A DNA stretch of 64,000 nucleotides from Azolla caroliniana (GCA_043228905.1 JBHGNT010000010.1:10292001-10356000), one strand, 5' to 3'; positions 49,301 to 57,724 are shown, counted from the first letter of the stretch. The notes: a model not told the origin generated them from the letters alone. A program made the numbers and translations.

Positions 49301-52132
49301 AAGGACGTGTTCGCATGGTCATACGAAGACATGCGAGGGTTGGACCCCCAGCTCTACCAGCACCAAATTCATCTAAGTACTGACGCGAAGCCCATCGCTC
49401 AACGTCGGTACCGGATGAATCCAAACTATGCGGCAAAGGTGAAGGAGGAAATTGACAAGCTTCTCCGGGTCGGATTTATCCGACCAGTCAAGCAGGCAAC
49501 CTGGCTAAGCCCGATAGTGGTGGTCCCGAAAAAGAACGGCAAAATCCGGGTATGTGTGGACTACAGGAAACTAAATGCCGCGACAGTGACCGACGCTTTT
49601 CCACTACCATTCACGGACGGAGTGCTAGATGCGGTGGCCGGCCACGAAGTTTACAGCTTCCTGGACGGATTCAGCGGCTACAACCAAATCCGAATGAACC
49701 CGGCCGACCAAGAAAAAACAGCGTTCGTGACGGAATGGGGAGTGTTCGTCGCGGTCGTGATGATGTTCGGATTAAAGACAGCCCCTGCAACATTTCAAAG
49801 GATAATTATGGAAATCTTCGGTGATTTTATTCCCGGTTTTATGCAGGTCTTCCTAGACGATTTCGCCGTCTACAGCCGACACGGAGAGCATTTCGATCAC
49901 CTACGACTATGCTTAGAAAAGTGCCGCGAGTACCGATTAAGTCTGAACCCGGCGAAGTGCGTCTTTGGAGTCGCCAGCGGCAATTTGTTAGGCCACGTGG
50001 TGAGTCGAGAAGGAATCGCGGTAGATCCGGATAAGGTAAAAGCAATTCTCGACGCACCGGCACCGAATAGCGCAAAAGCTTTAAGCCGATTCCTTGGTCA
50101 AATAAGGTGGCATAGTCGGATGGTACGGCACCTTGCCGACTTTGCGACACCATTGCACGCTGCTGTACATAGAGTACCTTTCCAATGGACAGAAATGGAG
50201 GAGGCAGCCTACCAAGCGTTGAAGGTCATGCTGTCACAAGCCCCGGTGGTGCAGCCGCCGGACTGGAGTAAAAGCTTTCACGTCTTCGTCGACGCGTCGG
50301 ACGTAGCAATCGGCAGTGTTTTGATGCAACTCACGGAACCGAAATGGTATCGGCCGGTGTACTACGCAAGCAGGAAACTCTCGAAAGCCGAACGGAACTA
50401 CTCTACAACGGAACGAGAGGCATTAGGAATGGTGTACAGTGTCACAAAGTACAGGCACTATCTGCTCGGACGAAAGTTCTCCTTCCACGTTGACCACTCG
50501 GCACTACTCTACCTGGTCTCAAAGGCAGCCCTGACAGGAAAACTCGCACGGTGGACGCTGCTATTACAGGAATTCGAATTCGACATTTTCCACCGACCCG
50601 GGGTGCAGCATGCGGTAGCAGACTACCTGAGCAGACTAGAATCCGGAGAATCAGGGGACGGCGTACAGGATGAATTTCCCGACGCCGAGCTGTTTAAGGT
50701 CACGACGGCACCGGCAACGGAGACCACAGTAGCGGACGAAGACAAATGGTTAACCGAAATGCATCAGTTCCTGAGCACCGGAGTTCCCCCGGAAAACTTG
50801 GACCGAGACGAACGGAAGAGGATGGCAGTACGGAGCAGACATTTCTGCTTGGTAGGAGACACCCTCTATCACAAGGGGGCAGATGGCGTATGGAGACGAG
50901 CAGTGCGGAGCGATGAAAAGGATCTGATCCTGAGGGAAGCCCACTGTGGAATTGCAGGCGGGCATTATGCCGGCGAAACAACAGCCCGGAAGATATGGCA
51001 GAGCGGACTATGGTGGCCTACTACCATGAGAGATGCCGTTAAGTATAGCAGGGAATGCGACCTCTGTCAACGACTGGGCCAACCCACGGAGCAGGCCCGG
51101 ATGCCACATCACCCGGTCTTGCCATTAGAACCATTCCAAAAGTGGGGCTTGGACTTTGTCGGCCCCTTTAAGCCACCGGCAATGCGGACCGGAAATCGGT
51201 ATATAATAGTGGCTACCGACTACTGCACCAAATGGGTAGAAGCAAAGGCACTACGGGACAACACGGCGGCATCCACGGCCAAATTTTTATATGAATGCAT
51301 ATGGTGTCGGTACGGATGCCCGATTGAGCTGATCAGTGACCAGGGAGGACATTTCCTCGGACAGGTGGTGGAAAGTTTGACGTCATTCTATGCGGTAGTA
51401 CACAAACGAAGCACTCCCTACTACCCTCAAGCCAACGGATTAGCGGAATCAACAAACAAAACGCTACAGAACATCCTTAGAAAAATCGTCAATGAGAACC
51501 GGACCGACTGGGACACGAAGTTGCAGAGCGTGCTGTGGGCGTACCGAACGGCGTACAAGACTAGCATCCGGACGACCCCGTTCCGACTGGCATTCGGCTT
51601 GGAAGCAGTCATGCCAGTAGAATTCCAAATTCCTAGCTTAAGAATACAGGTTAAGGAGCGGTTAAGCGAGAAGGAATCCGAACGAATCCGGCTGAAGATG
51701 CTGTTAGAACTGGAAGAAAATCGAATAGCCAGCCTACTACAGCTAGAACTAGAGCAAAGGAGGAGGAAAGCCTTTGTAGACCGACATCGGCGCGGTAACG
51801 AAAAGGAATTCGAAGTCGGGAAACCAGTATTGCTGTTCCAGACACGGATGGGGAACATGCCGGGGAAATTGCGATTTCGGTGGACCGGACCATTCTGGAT
51901 CACAAAGGAGTACAATGGGTCTTACCAGCTCGGGACGTTGTCAGGAGAAGTTGTGGGTAAATGGGCAAATGGGTTTCGCCTAAAACCGTATAAAGGGCAC
52001 ATGCCAGCTAACCCCTTCAAGCAAAACCCGGAAAACCCGAATTGCGAGGAACCGACACCGACGCGTAACAACGACGAGGAACTGACAACAGTGCACACCG
52101 ACCCGAACATATCGGGGGGAACCGAACAATGA
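46367..52132 (+). CDS. OTA4 gag-pol polyprotein (1921 aa), intact
   Basis: The frame is open from 46283, inside the LTR. I chose ATG 46367 because its context GGATGGATG and product MSRQNND match MTRPTHD of OTA1. Residues: acidic Pro/Glu gag N-terminus 1-180; capsid-like 190-340 (FLRTWEANHVSQRL, GPAARWHDKH); CCHC knuckles 377-390, 396-409 and, far downstream, 583-596; three 15-residue REENRRDSYPRDRYD repeats at about 459-503; protease DGGS with Asp 747; RT FLDD 1162-1165; RNase H FVDASDVAIG near 1308 and STTEREALGM; integrase HCGIAGGHYAGE near 1525, CDLCQ, then Asp 1596, Asp 1658, Glu 1694 (35 residues between the last two). No chromodomain. A single frame means gag and pol are made without frameshifting. 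It makes the particle, cDNA and integration complex. Confidence 0.96.
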   Translation: MSRQNNDHITERGRRHAERQRRREALQQAVDEIRSDRSFSTTLRQIAENALQFQVLQASDEGSSITSLQEAETLLQTLAGGDGDAAAFATLEADSDSGESVGSRYKSRHGNNPFESDHSATSEPEEELTLEFGDRQSPRREERIPTPPAEEPQERIPTPPAEEPQERRPTSEEPAQENQWDDTMPYPYPKYRDEPDGEAHVYAFLRTWEANHVSQRLTEAEADRSKVAEFGMTLEGPAARWHDKHLPGSFATFEALKTQFLRLFHRRVEQRELVGQFYTTRQGENETVPQFIVRFQTLHSQLARAPPEEEAKAVFLAALKDPLRAMCGIIDFSTSTMDQVIDRVLEMDTTSPFLPMGALHQALPKEEDLRFRQALQCTTCLNSGHSTVDCTLRAQCMICNSRAHTTNQCEYNLLTRQAAPVRHIEPRNRDPEENRFRRDDRYRRERGDRYPDRRRDSYDREENRRDSYPRDRYDREENRRDSYPRDRYDREENRRDSHPRDRYDRDESPEYERRREERRPGNRNFQRNQRRGFFRREERREATKNDKPVAAPENRKTEDNRRGMPLPQTWEKGESSNTHRVYCYYCRKEGHYSNQCPSKTADKQPAVNMVTADVQQVITRSKGKAAEWEAQEAIRKQAAQWIKEANEQGAAEVRNQNMPREEEIVQPGENPTWQALQDCQIVLPLARLLQLVPRFTADLQAAVSKPTPTPAPAFFSNPEEGPAVVDTSSPAITTIVKGKEIPGTIIDGGSGVNVISRQTCDDLGIQEWEPCPFWLRMADTSSVRPTGLIRDLEVTIGGHVFRISAVVLELNVQGAYPLLLGRPWLRTAHIKQNWQKNMITFRRGKTKVRVATQPRVLTSKEATPLYAESINMLEGLPDEEIDRYLEEHPQIVPLFEVDITAAVEPYITMPDEPDKVAIRELRQAQEALEREMTISQRVKASQLEEVDLGTTEQPRPVKVAKELPKEEKQAMVALLTDFKDVFAWSYEDMRGLDPQLYQHQIHLSTDAKPIAQRRYRMNPNYAAKVKEEIDKLLRVGFIRPVKQATWLSPIVVVPKKNGKIRVCVDYRKLNAATVTDAFPLPFTDGVLDAVAGHEVYSFLDGFSGYNQIRMNPADQEKTAFVTEWGVFVAVVMMFGLKTAPATFQRIIMEIFGDFIPGFMQVFLDDFAVYSRHGEHFDHLRLCLEKCREYRLSLNPAKCVFGVASGNLLGHVVSREGIAVDPDKVKAILDAPAPNSAKALSRFLGQIRWHSRMVRHLADFATPLHAAVHRVPFQWTEMEEAAYQALKVMLSQAPVVQPPDWSKSFHVFVDASDVAIGSVLMQLTEPKWYRPVYYASRKLSKAERNYSTTEREALGMVYSVTKYRHYLLGRKFSFHVDHSALLYLVSKAALTGKLARWTLLLQEFEFDIFHRPGVQHAVADYLSRLESGESGDGVQDEFPDAELFKVTTAPATETTVADEDKWLTEMHQFLSTGVPPENLDRDERKRMAVRSRHFCLVGDTLYHKGADGVWRRAVRSDEKDLILREAHCGIAGGHYAGETTARKIWQSGLWWPTTMRDAVKYSRECDLCQRLGQPTEQARMPHHPVLPLEPFQKWGLDFVGPFKPPAMRTGNRYIIVATDYCTKWVEAKALRDNTAASTAKFLYECIWCRYGCPIELISDQGGHFLGQVVESLTSFYAVVHKRSTPYYPQANGLAESTNKTLQNILRKIVNENRTDWDTKLQSVLWAYRTAYKTSIRTTPFRLAFGLEAVMPVEFQIPSLRIQVKERLSEKESERIRLKMLLELEENRIASLLQLELEQRRRKAFVDRHRRGNEKEFEVGKPVLLFQTRMGNMPGKLRFRWTGPFWITKEYNGSYQLGTLSGEVVGKWANGFRLKPYKGHMPANPFKQNPENPNCEEPTPTRNNDEELTTVHTDPNISGGTEQ
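47741..47875 (+). repeat. Three tandem 45-bp units inside OTA4 gag
   Basis: Units starting GACCGAGAGGAGAACCGAAG repeat at 47741, 47786 and 47831, nearly identical, in frame (15 residues). They encode a charged Arg/Asp/Tyr segment between the second and third zinc knuckles, likely RNA-binding. Confidence 0.92.
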
Positions 52133-52141
52133 TGAGGCACA

Positions 52142-52146
<5 letters not shown>

Positions 52147-52189
<43 letters not shown>
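52147..52189 (+). other. OTA4 43-nt poly(A) run between pol and ORF3
   Basis: 43 uninterrupted A, 14 bp after the pol stop. It matches the purine tracts of OTA1 and OTA3 in position. Exact length may be affected by sequencing. Confidence 0.9.
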
Positions 52190-52191
<2 letters not shown>

Positions 52192-52467
52192 ATGACGTGG
52201 TGCTACGGTTAGAAATCAATGTAATGAAGGAAGTAGTTACAACCGTCACACGGGTGCACGAGCTATTTAAAGCGCAGAACGTGGGAGGCCGGTGTACAAG
52301 ATTTAACACGCGCGGCAATCAAGGAGTCATAATGACAGACACATAGGAGATTCGACACGCGCCAAAGAAGCGCAGGCATGACACGCGGCAGCAAAGGACA
52401 GACATGCTATTCATGACAGAGCATGCGCAGGCGCCATAAATAGGACATACTATTCGAGGCAGAGGAC
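52190..52467 (+). promoter_or_regulatory. OTA4 ORF3 leader with TATA-like words
   Basis: Between the A-run and ORF3. It contains CTATTTAAAG near 52263-52272 and CCATAAATAGG near 52433-52443, the second about 25-60 bp upstream of ORF3 ATG codons. Whether they act as a promoter is unknown. No splice sites assigned. Confidence 0.35.
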
Positions 52468-55400
52468 GTGCAGACGCCGAAATTAAAAAGTAAGATGCTA
52501 ATTATGGCAGAAGATACGCACGCGCGAAAAACAGGAAAAGGCGGCTCGAGGGAAACGCCACTATATAAAGGAAGAACCGGGGAAGGGTTCACTTTTTACG
52601 AATTTTCCCACAAGCAAACGCAGGCTCATAACAGCAAGATCCGACGCGCAGAACACCTACACCCCGACCTCAGACCACAGGCAGCAGCAAACGAAGAAGA
52701 AGCGATGGCACTGTCGGACGGAGCGCGACAATGGCTGACGGAGAACGGATTAGGAGGGCTGCTGCGGGTCGCTGATGCTCCACCACACAAGGAACCAGAG
52801 CAGGCGGCAACAGCGGTAGACTTAGCAGAGGTCACTGAAGGAGCGGTACAAGCGCTCACAGGGATTTCGGAGGGAGGACTTCAGACGATAGAGCTACCCT
52901 CGAGCCAAATATTCTTCGAGTATTTCGGCGAATACTCCCTTAGCAGCAAGGCGTATCGCACACAGGGCGGAGAGAACCTGCTGTTCGGAGAGGTGGCCCG
53001 CGCCCTGATGGAGTATGGGTTCGTGAACCCTCGTCCGGCAGCCATAGCCAAATACCGAGCAGCGATCGTCGCCGCGACATTCGAAGGCCTGCAGGTGGAC
53101 TGGCTCCACTTCATCACCGAAGGACTGCAAGAGGCGATCAAGCACTTGGTGGAAGGGAAGAAGCCATGGTCCGGAATATCCCAATGGTTAACAGTGTTGG
53201 TCCCACCGGTGTCCCCCATCAAGCACAAGCAAAGAAGTCGGCAGGAGACTACCCCGAAGCAAACCATGAAACGCCGACGAATCTTAGAAAAACACACTCC
53301 AGGATGGACACAGGAAGAAGAAGCGCCGCCAGAAGAGGGATCATCCCGACAGCCGCGGAAAGAAGGCTCATCTCGACAACCGAGGGAAGAAGACTCCTCC
53401 CGACAGCAACGGGAGGAAGGCTCATCACGACAGCCACAGAAACAGCAACAGCAACCGACCACGAAGAAGAAAAAGGCGGAGAAAGGCAAGGAGAAGCTGG
53501 CGAAGAAAACCAGCAAGAGACAAACCGACACCGAACCAGTAACGCTCGAATCGGAACCGGTACCAGTAAAGGAACCGATAGTCGCAGCGACGGAGGACGC
53601 CGAAACAGAGGAAGAGTCATCCGAACCGATGTTAATACTACCACCCAGGCAAGGGAAGGAGAAACGGGCGACAAGACCGACCCCAACAGCGGTCGGAACT
53701 CAACAACGGGCGGAAGAACCAGTAACCGGAACAGAAGCGACACAGGATGAAGGTTCGTCTGCACCAAAGACGGCAGTACCGGAACCGACAGCGGCGGAGT
53801 TCGAAGAACCAAGGAAGGAACAAGCGCCGGAACAAGAGAAGAGGCCGGAGAAACAGCCGGAGCTAGGCACGCCTGCTGACACCAACGAAGGCAGAACAAA
53901 GGCACAATGGCTAAGGTGGTTGTCAGGACAGTTGTCGGGAGTAGCAGACCAGATGGAGAAAGAGGAGGAGCAAAGAGAAGAAGTGACTAGGACGATGACT
54001 AAGGATATGGTCATGCTCCGGGCACAATTACATGAGCTGCAAGAAGAGATAGCACAGGCAAAAGAAGGCAGCCGACAAGCACGAGATGGCACCGAGCCGG
54101 TCGGGACATCAGAAAAGCAAGCCGAACCACAAACGGAGAAGGTCTTGCAAACCGGCCCTGAGACCGAGAAGTTAATAGCAACTTTGAAAGAAGAATTACA
54201 GGCTCAGGAGGCATTGAGAGATAACGAAAGAGAACAGCGGAAGTTGGTAGAAGACGACAGACGGCGAATGGAGGAAGGCCTTCGCCGAAGCAAAGCCACC
54301 AATGACCGACTACAAGAAGAAAACGGGACACTGCAAAAGGAAAAAGATAGGCTGCGCCGCCGAATGGAGCAGGAAATTGAGCGGTTGCGAGAGGAACTCC
54401 GACAACAAAAGGACCGGGATGATCAGTTGCGAGCTCAGGCGAACCGACGCCTAAAACAGAAGACGGAGGAATTCGACCGACTATGTAAGGATTATAAACA
54501 GGCCACGTCGGACATCAAGAATCAGGCAGCAACGTACGACCGACAGATGGAGAAGCTGAAAGAGCAGCTCAAGGAAAACCGCTTGGAATTGTCCAAAGCA
54601 AGGGAGGAAGTATCGGCGGAGAAGACCTTGACGTCGGAACAAAGAAAGGAGATGGAAGTACTTCGGCAGAAAGTAGGGGAACTGACAAAGAGCCGGAACG
54701 AGGAAAAAGTGAAGTTGACTTTCGAAATCAACAAATGGCGGAGTACCTGTGACAAGCAGAAAGTCGACTCTGAAGCTCAAGCTCAGTTAATGGCCGACAT
54801 CATCAAACGGATAAGGAAGGAAAAACAAGCAGCTTCGGAACAGGCTAAAGCAGGGGTTGACCGAATTAAGTTCATCATGTCAAGCTGGAGTACCCGAGCT
54901 CAGGCCAGCATAAATGAAAGCACGGAGAAACTCTGGAAGGAATGGGCACAACAGGCAGCTGAACTGCAGATACTCCGAGCTGATGCAGAAAATCGGAAGA
55001 AAAACGGAGATGGGTTCTATAAAATGGACGAAGAAAGTATCGTCAACATCCGGGAAGAACTGTCGGAGGATTTCTATGCTCTAGCAGAAGAACATCTCAA
55101 GGAAATCCGAGGGTTAGTAGAGAGGTTGGATGACGGACAGCTCGAAACCCAACTAGAATTGGAAGGGTACGAGAAGGACCGACTGCGACAGGAAGCCGAG
55201 GGACACACAACGCCGATCTCCATTAGTGAGGGCGAGCGACCGGCTGAAGAGGACCCAACCAACAATGTACCCGAGGAAGAACTTCCGGAGCAAGAGCAGG
55301 TTGATGCCGGGGATGATGCAGAGTGGAGACAGAGAAGTACCGAATCCGGGGAGGAAAGGACACAACCAGTGGAAACCGGAGAGAGCGATACCGGGAACGG

Positions 55401-55587
55401 AACGGAGGTGGAGCAGGACAGACCCAGACAGGATACAGAAGAAACACCGGTACCACCGGTACAAGCAGAGTCGGAGCAGCAAGATGCGAAAAGGCAGCCA
55501 ATCCAATCGGACGTCGGAGACGGCACAGGCAAAACAACACTTGAAACCTCGGAGCGGAGTTTGCCTGATAATTTGAAGGAAGACTGA
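52468..55587 (+). CDS. OTA4 ORF3: 1039-aa coiled-coil protein, intact
   Basis: Open from ATG 52468 to TGA 55587. Inner ATGs at 52495 and 52705 (residue 80) are possible starts. Residues: basic extension 1-79; conserved domain 80-250 (GARQWLTENGLGGLLRV, APPHKEPE, YFGEYS at 152-157, AYRTQGGENLLFGE, VDWLHFI); Gln/Arg/Ser repeats of SSRQPRKEG type near 290-330; Lys/Glu/Pro-rich linker; coiled coil about 495-810 (LRRRMEQEIERLREELRQQ); conserved C-terminal domain about 818-908 (LWKEWAQQAAELQILRAD, ENRKKNGDGFYKM, IREELSEDFYALAEEHLK); acidic tail ending SLPDNLKED. No signal peptide or membrane helix, so not envelope-like. It could be a structural or particle-associated protein; function unproven. Homologues stand at the same place in OTA1, OTA2 and OTA3. 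Confidence 0.93.
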   Translation: MQTPKLKSKMLIMAEDTHARKTGKGGSRETPLYKGRTGEGFTFYEFSHKQTQAHNSKIRRAEHLHPDLRPQAAANEEEAMALSDGARQWLTENGLGGLLRVADAPPHKEPEQAATAVDLAEVTEGAVQALTGISEGGLQTIELPSSQIFFEYFGEYSLSSKAYRTQGGENLLFGEVARALMEYGFVNPRPAAIAKYRAAIVAATFEGLQVDWLHFITEGLQEAIKHLVEGKKPWSGISQWLTVLVPPVSPIKHKQRSRQETTPKQTMKRRRILEKHTPGWTQEEEAPPEEGSSRQPRKEGSSRQPREEDSSRQQREEGSSRQPQKQQQQPTTKKKKAEKGKEKLAKKTSKRQTDTEPVTLESEPVPVKEPIVAATEDAETEEESSEPMLILPPRQGKEKRATRPTPTAVGTQQRAEEPVTGTEATQDEGSSAPKTAVPEPTAAEFEEPRKEQAPEQEKRPEKQPELGTPADTNEGRTKAQWLRWLSGQLSGVADQMEKEEEQREEVTRTMTKDMVMLRAQLHELQEEIAQAKEGSRQARDGTEPVGTSEKQAEPQTEKVLQTGPETEKLIATLKEELQAQEALRDNEREQRKLVEDDRRRMEEGLRRSKATNDRLQEENGTLQKEKDRLRRRMEQEIERLREELRQQKDRDDQLRAQANRRLKQKTEEFDRLCKDYKQATSDIKNQAATYDRQMEKLKEQLKENRLELSKAREEVSAEKTLTSEQRKEMEVLRQKVGELTKSRNEEKVKLTFEINKWRSTCDKQKVDSEAQAQLMADIIKRIRKEKQAASEQAKAGVDRIKFIMSSWSTRAQASINESTEKLWKEWAQQAAELQILRADAENRKKNGDGFYKMDEESIVNIREELSEDFYALAEEHLKEIRGLVERLDDGQLETQLELEGYEKDRLRQEAEGHTTPISISEGERPAEEDPTNNVPEEELPEQEQVDAGDDAEWRQRSTESGEERTQPVETGESDTGNGTEVEQDRPRQDTEETPVPPVQAESEQQDAKRQPIQSDVGDGTGKTTLETSERSLPDNLKED

Positions 55588-55598
55588 AGCCGGCTGTG

Positions 55599-55637
55599 GG
55601 TTCGAAGTGCAATGCACTTTCCCACGGGCGTGCCATG
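55599..55637 (+). other. Conserved pre-3'-LTR block of OTA4
   Basis: GGGTTCGAAGTGCAATGCAC, then TTTCCCACGGGCGTGCCATG, abutting the 3' LTR. GTGCAATGCAC is an imperfect-centre palindrome. GGGCGTGCCA (55626-55635) is the inverse of a TGGCACGCCC primer-binding core. No purine tract. Confidence 0.78.
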
Positions 55638-56009
55638 TGTTGGCCGGTCAGAGAAGGCAAATGGGAAAGCAAGGTCGGATCGGATAAATATAGAAATAGG
55701 AATAGAATTATTAGGAGGGACGGATCCGGTAGTTGTAACCGATCCGGATCCGAACCGATTCGGTTTCGGTTAACGGTTGCCTACCGAGCACCGATTGTAA
55801 TCTGGCCGGATGCCTATAAAAAGGATCCGATGTTTTGTAATGAAAGCACGAAGAATTAATATAGTTTTGCTTATGCTGATTCATCTTGTCTTCGTCTGTG
55901 CTTAAGTGTAATTATCATACGCGTGTATTAACATCCTATCCCTACCACCCCTTTGGAGAAGTGTCGGATAGACACCTGTGTTGCGGCTAGTCCAGCCATA
56001 CATACAACA
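55638..56009 (+). repeat. OTA4 3' LTR (372 bp)
   Basis: Same length as, and by eye identical to, the 5' LTR. Confidence 0.95.
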
Positions 56010-56426
56010 GAAATTTTAGAGAGAGAGGGGGAAAGAGAGAAAGAGAGAGAGGGAGGGAGACAATAGACAAGGGGAAAGAGTGAGAGAGGTTTCCAGACTG
56101 GTTTGGAAACCGGTTACCAAGCCATTTACCAAACTGGTTTAGGCTGGCTTTGTGGCACGGCTCGGCTTGAACCTCGCCAAACCGGCTCAAGCCGGCTAAG
56201 CTGTTTAGAAATTTTAGAGAGAGAGGGGAGAGAGAGAAAGAGAGAGAGGGAGGGAGTCAATAGACAAGGGGAAAGAGTGAGAGAGGTTTCCAAACCGGTT
56301 ACCAAGCCATTTACCAAGCCGGTTTAGCCTAAACCGGTTTGTGAACCGGTTCGGTTTAGGCTTAGCCGGTTTGGCCTGATCCAAGACAAACCGGCTAAGC
56401 CTAAACCGAACCGTTGCCGATCCCTG

Positions 56427-56851
56427 GCATGAACCGTAGATTTCATCTTCTGGTTTAGACCATTCGCATCTCCGCGATGGATCTCAGGCCATGTATCTCG
56501 ATGTTGTTTAGGCCTTATATCTTTCATTAGCTCGCCCTTGATCTTGATTTAGAGTCCCTAGTGCCTTATCTATGTCTTCTATCCACATTCCTGATTCTTG
56601 CATCTTTTGACAGCCTTCCCTCCATCGATGAGCTCCACAACTTTCGGCTAGTAAGACCAAATGACCCCTATATCTTCTCCTGTCCATGTCGCTACAACTT
56701 CTTTGATGTATTGGATCAATTTTAGAGGATCGAGCTAATGGGTGTTCCTGCCTAGCATGCTCTCAAAGCTCCTCATAATTACCCTTGATCAAACAAGACT
56801 CATGTGCACAAATTTGAGCAGTGTGATTGAGATAGTCCTAAGTTGAATTAA
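56427..56851 (-). other. LARD internal region between MITE and COP3
   Basis: No known TE coding. On the minus strand a short coding-like stretch reads KVVELIDGGKAVKRCKNQEC (near 56580-56650) before a stop. It could be a fragment of a captured gene or of a lost ORF; too short to assign. Confidence 0.4.
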
Positions 56852-57705
56852 TGATAAGATTTCACTCAGACAAGGATTACGAAATAAACTTAGACACAAA
56901 CTGAAAGTAAAGAGTAAGACAAGATTTACATGGAAAACCCTGATTTCAGGGAAAAACCATAGAACAGAAATTCACTATGATCGAAAGACAGAATACAACC
57001 ACTGAATAAAAGAACCTGTACTGGTCTGAATGTTCTCTGATACCACGATTTCAGATGAGCATACCAAACCCTAATGTGTAGGTGTCTTTCCTATTCGAAG
57101 CTCCCCTTGGCTTCTCAGTTCTTGTCTTTCTTCCCTTTTGTTCTTCACCCTTTTCTTCACACACACTCAACTTTTCTTATTGCGTTCTCACAGCCACTAT
57201 TGTGTATATACGTAGTCGTTCTCTGAGTCACACTTCTCTTCTGCAACTCGTTTTTCACTCTGCAGACTCTCGCACCTAAAACACACACAATTATAAAATG
57301 CCACTCACTTGAGTTTACTATATGTATATAGCTACACTCACTACTTTTACTCTGGGTCATTTATCACACATACAAAAGTAGCGAATGCCTCTTAGCATAT
57401 ATGTATGCTAACCCACATACACATAGATGTGAAGAGAAGTGTGTATATATGTGTATCCACATTTGAGTTCCCTTCAACTCTTGGCATGGTTTGGCTTTTC
57501 GGCCGCGTCGCATCTCGGGTTGACTCCTTTTCACGGTTCGGCTTTTCGGCCGAGCTGTGCACTGCTCGGCTCCTCGGCCGCGCTGTGTCTCGGGTCGACT
57601 GTGCACGGGTCGGCTCTTCGGCCACGCCGTATCTCGAATCGGCTCTTTGGCCGATTTTGGCTTTTCAGCTGACTCCCGCGTAAGGAGGGACAATTTTAGA
57701 CAACA
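56852..57705 (-). repeat. COP3 3' LTR (854 bp)
   Basis: Plus-strand ends TGATAAGATTTC and TTAGACAACA. It contains several CGGCTTTTCGGCCG-type units (57485-57665), more than the other LTR, which accounts for most of the length difference. Confidence 0.92.
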
Positions 57706-57718
57706 AACTCCCCCTTCA
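57706..57718 (-). promoter_or_regulatory. COP3 polypurine tract
   Basis: Minus strand GTGAAGGGGGAGTT, directly before the LTR start TGTTGTC. Confidence 0.85.
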
Positions 57719-57724
57719 CTCCTG

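Larger units (their letters stand above)
45943..56009 (+). mobile_element. OTA4: intact, apparently very recent Athila/Tat-like element
   Basis: 10,067 bp. The 372-bp LTRs show no difference by eye, and target duplication GAAAT is at 45938-45942 and 56010-56014. It contains primer-binding site, uninterrupted gag-pol, a 43-nt A-run, uninterrupted ORF3 and the conserved pre-LTR block. All catalytic motifs are present. It is the only element in the window with every part intact, and is a good candidate for an autonomous, recently active copy. Confidence 0.95.
45837..56426. mobile_element. hAT-like MITE, interrupted by OTA4
   Basis: Left end TAGGGATCAACAACGGCTCGG and inverse right end CAGGGATCGGCAACGGTTCGG match at 17 of 21 positions. 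Flanks CCATGAAA and GCATGAAC agree at 6 of 8, as in an aged 8-bp duplication. Without OTA4 it is about 518 bp. It contains an internal tandem duplication of about 180 bp, rich in AACCGGTT and GAGAGA, with one copy split by OTA4 and the other at about 56150-56330. It encodes no transposase. Confidence 0.58.

Noticed and set aside
52147-52189. Poly(A) tail of a LINE, SINE or processed pseudogene
   Set aside because: No target duplication or separate element flanks it, and the same tract recurs at this place in related LTR elements.
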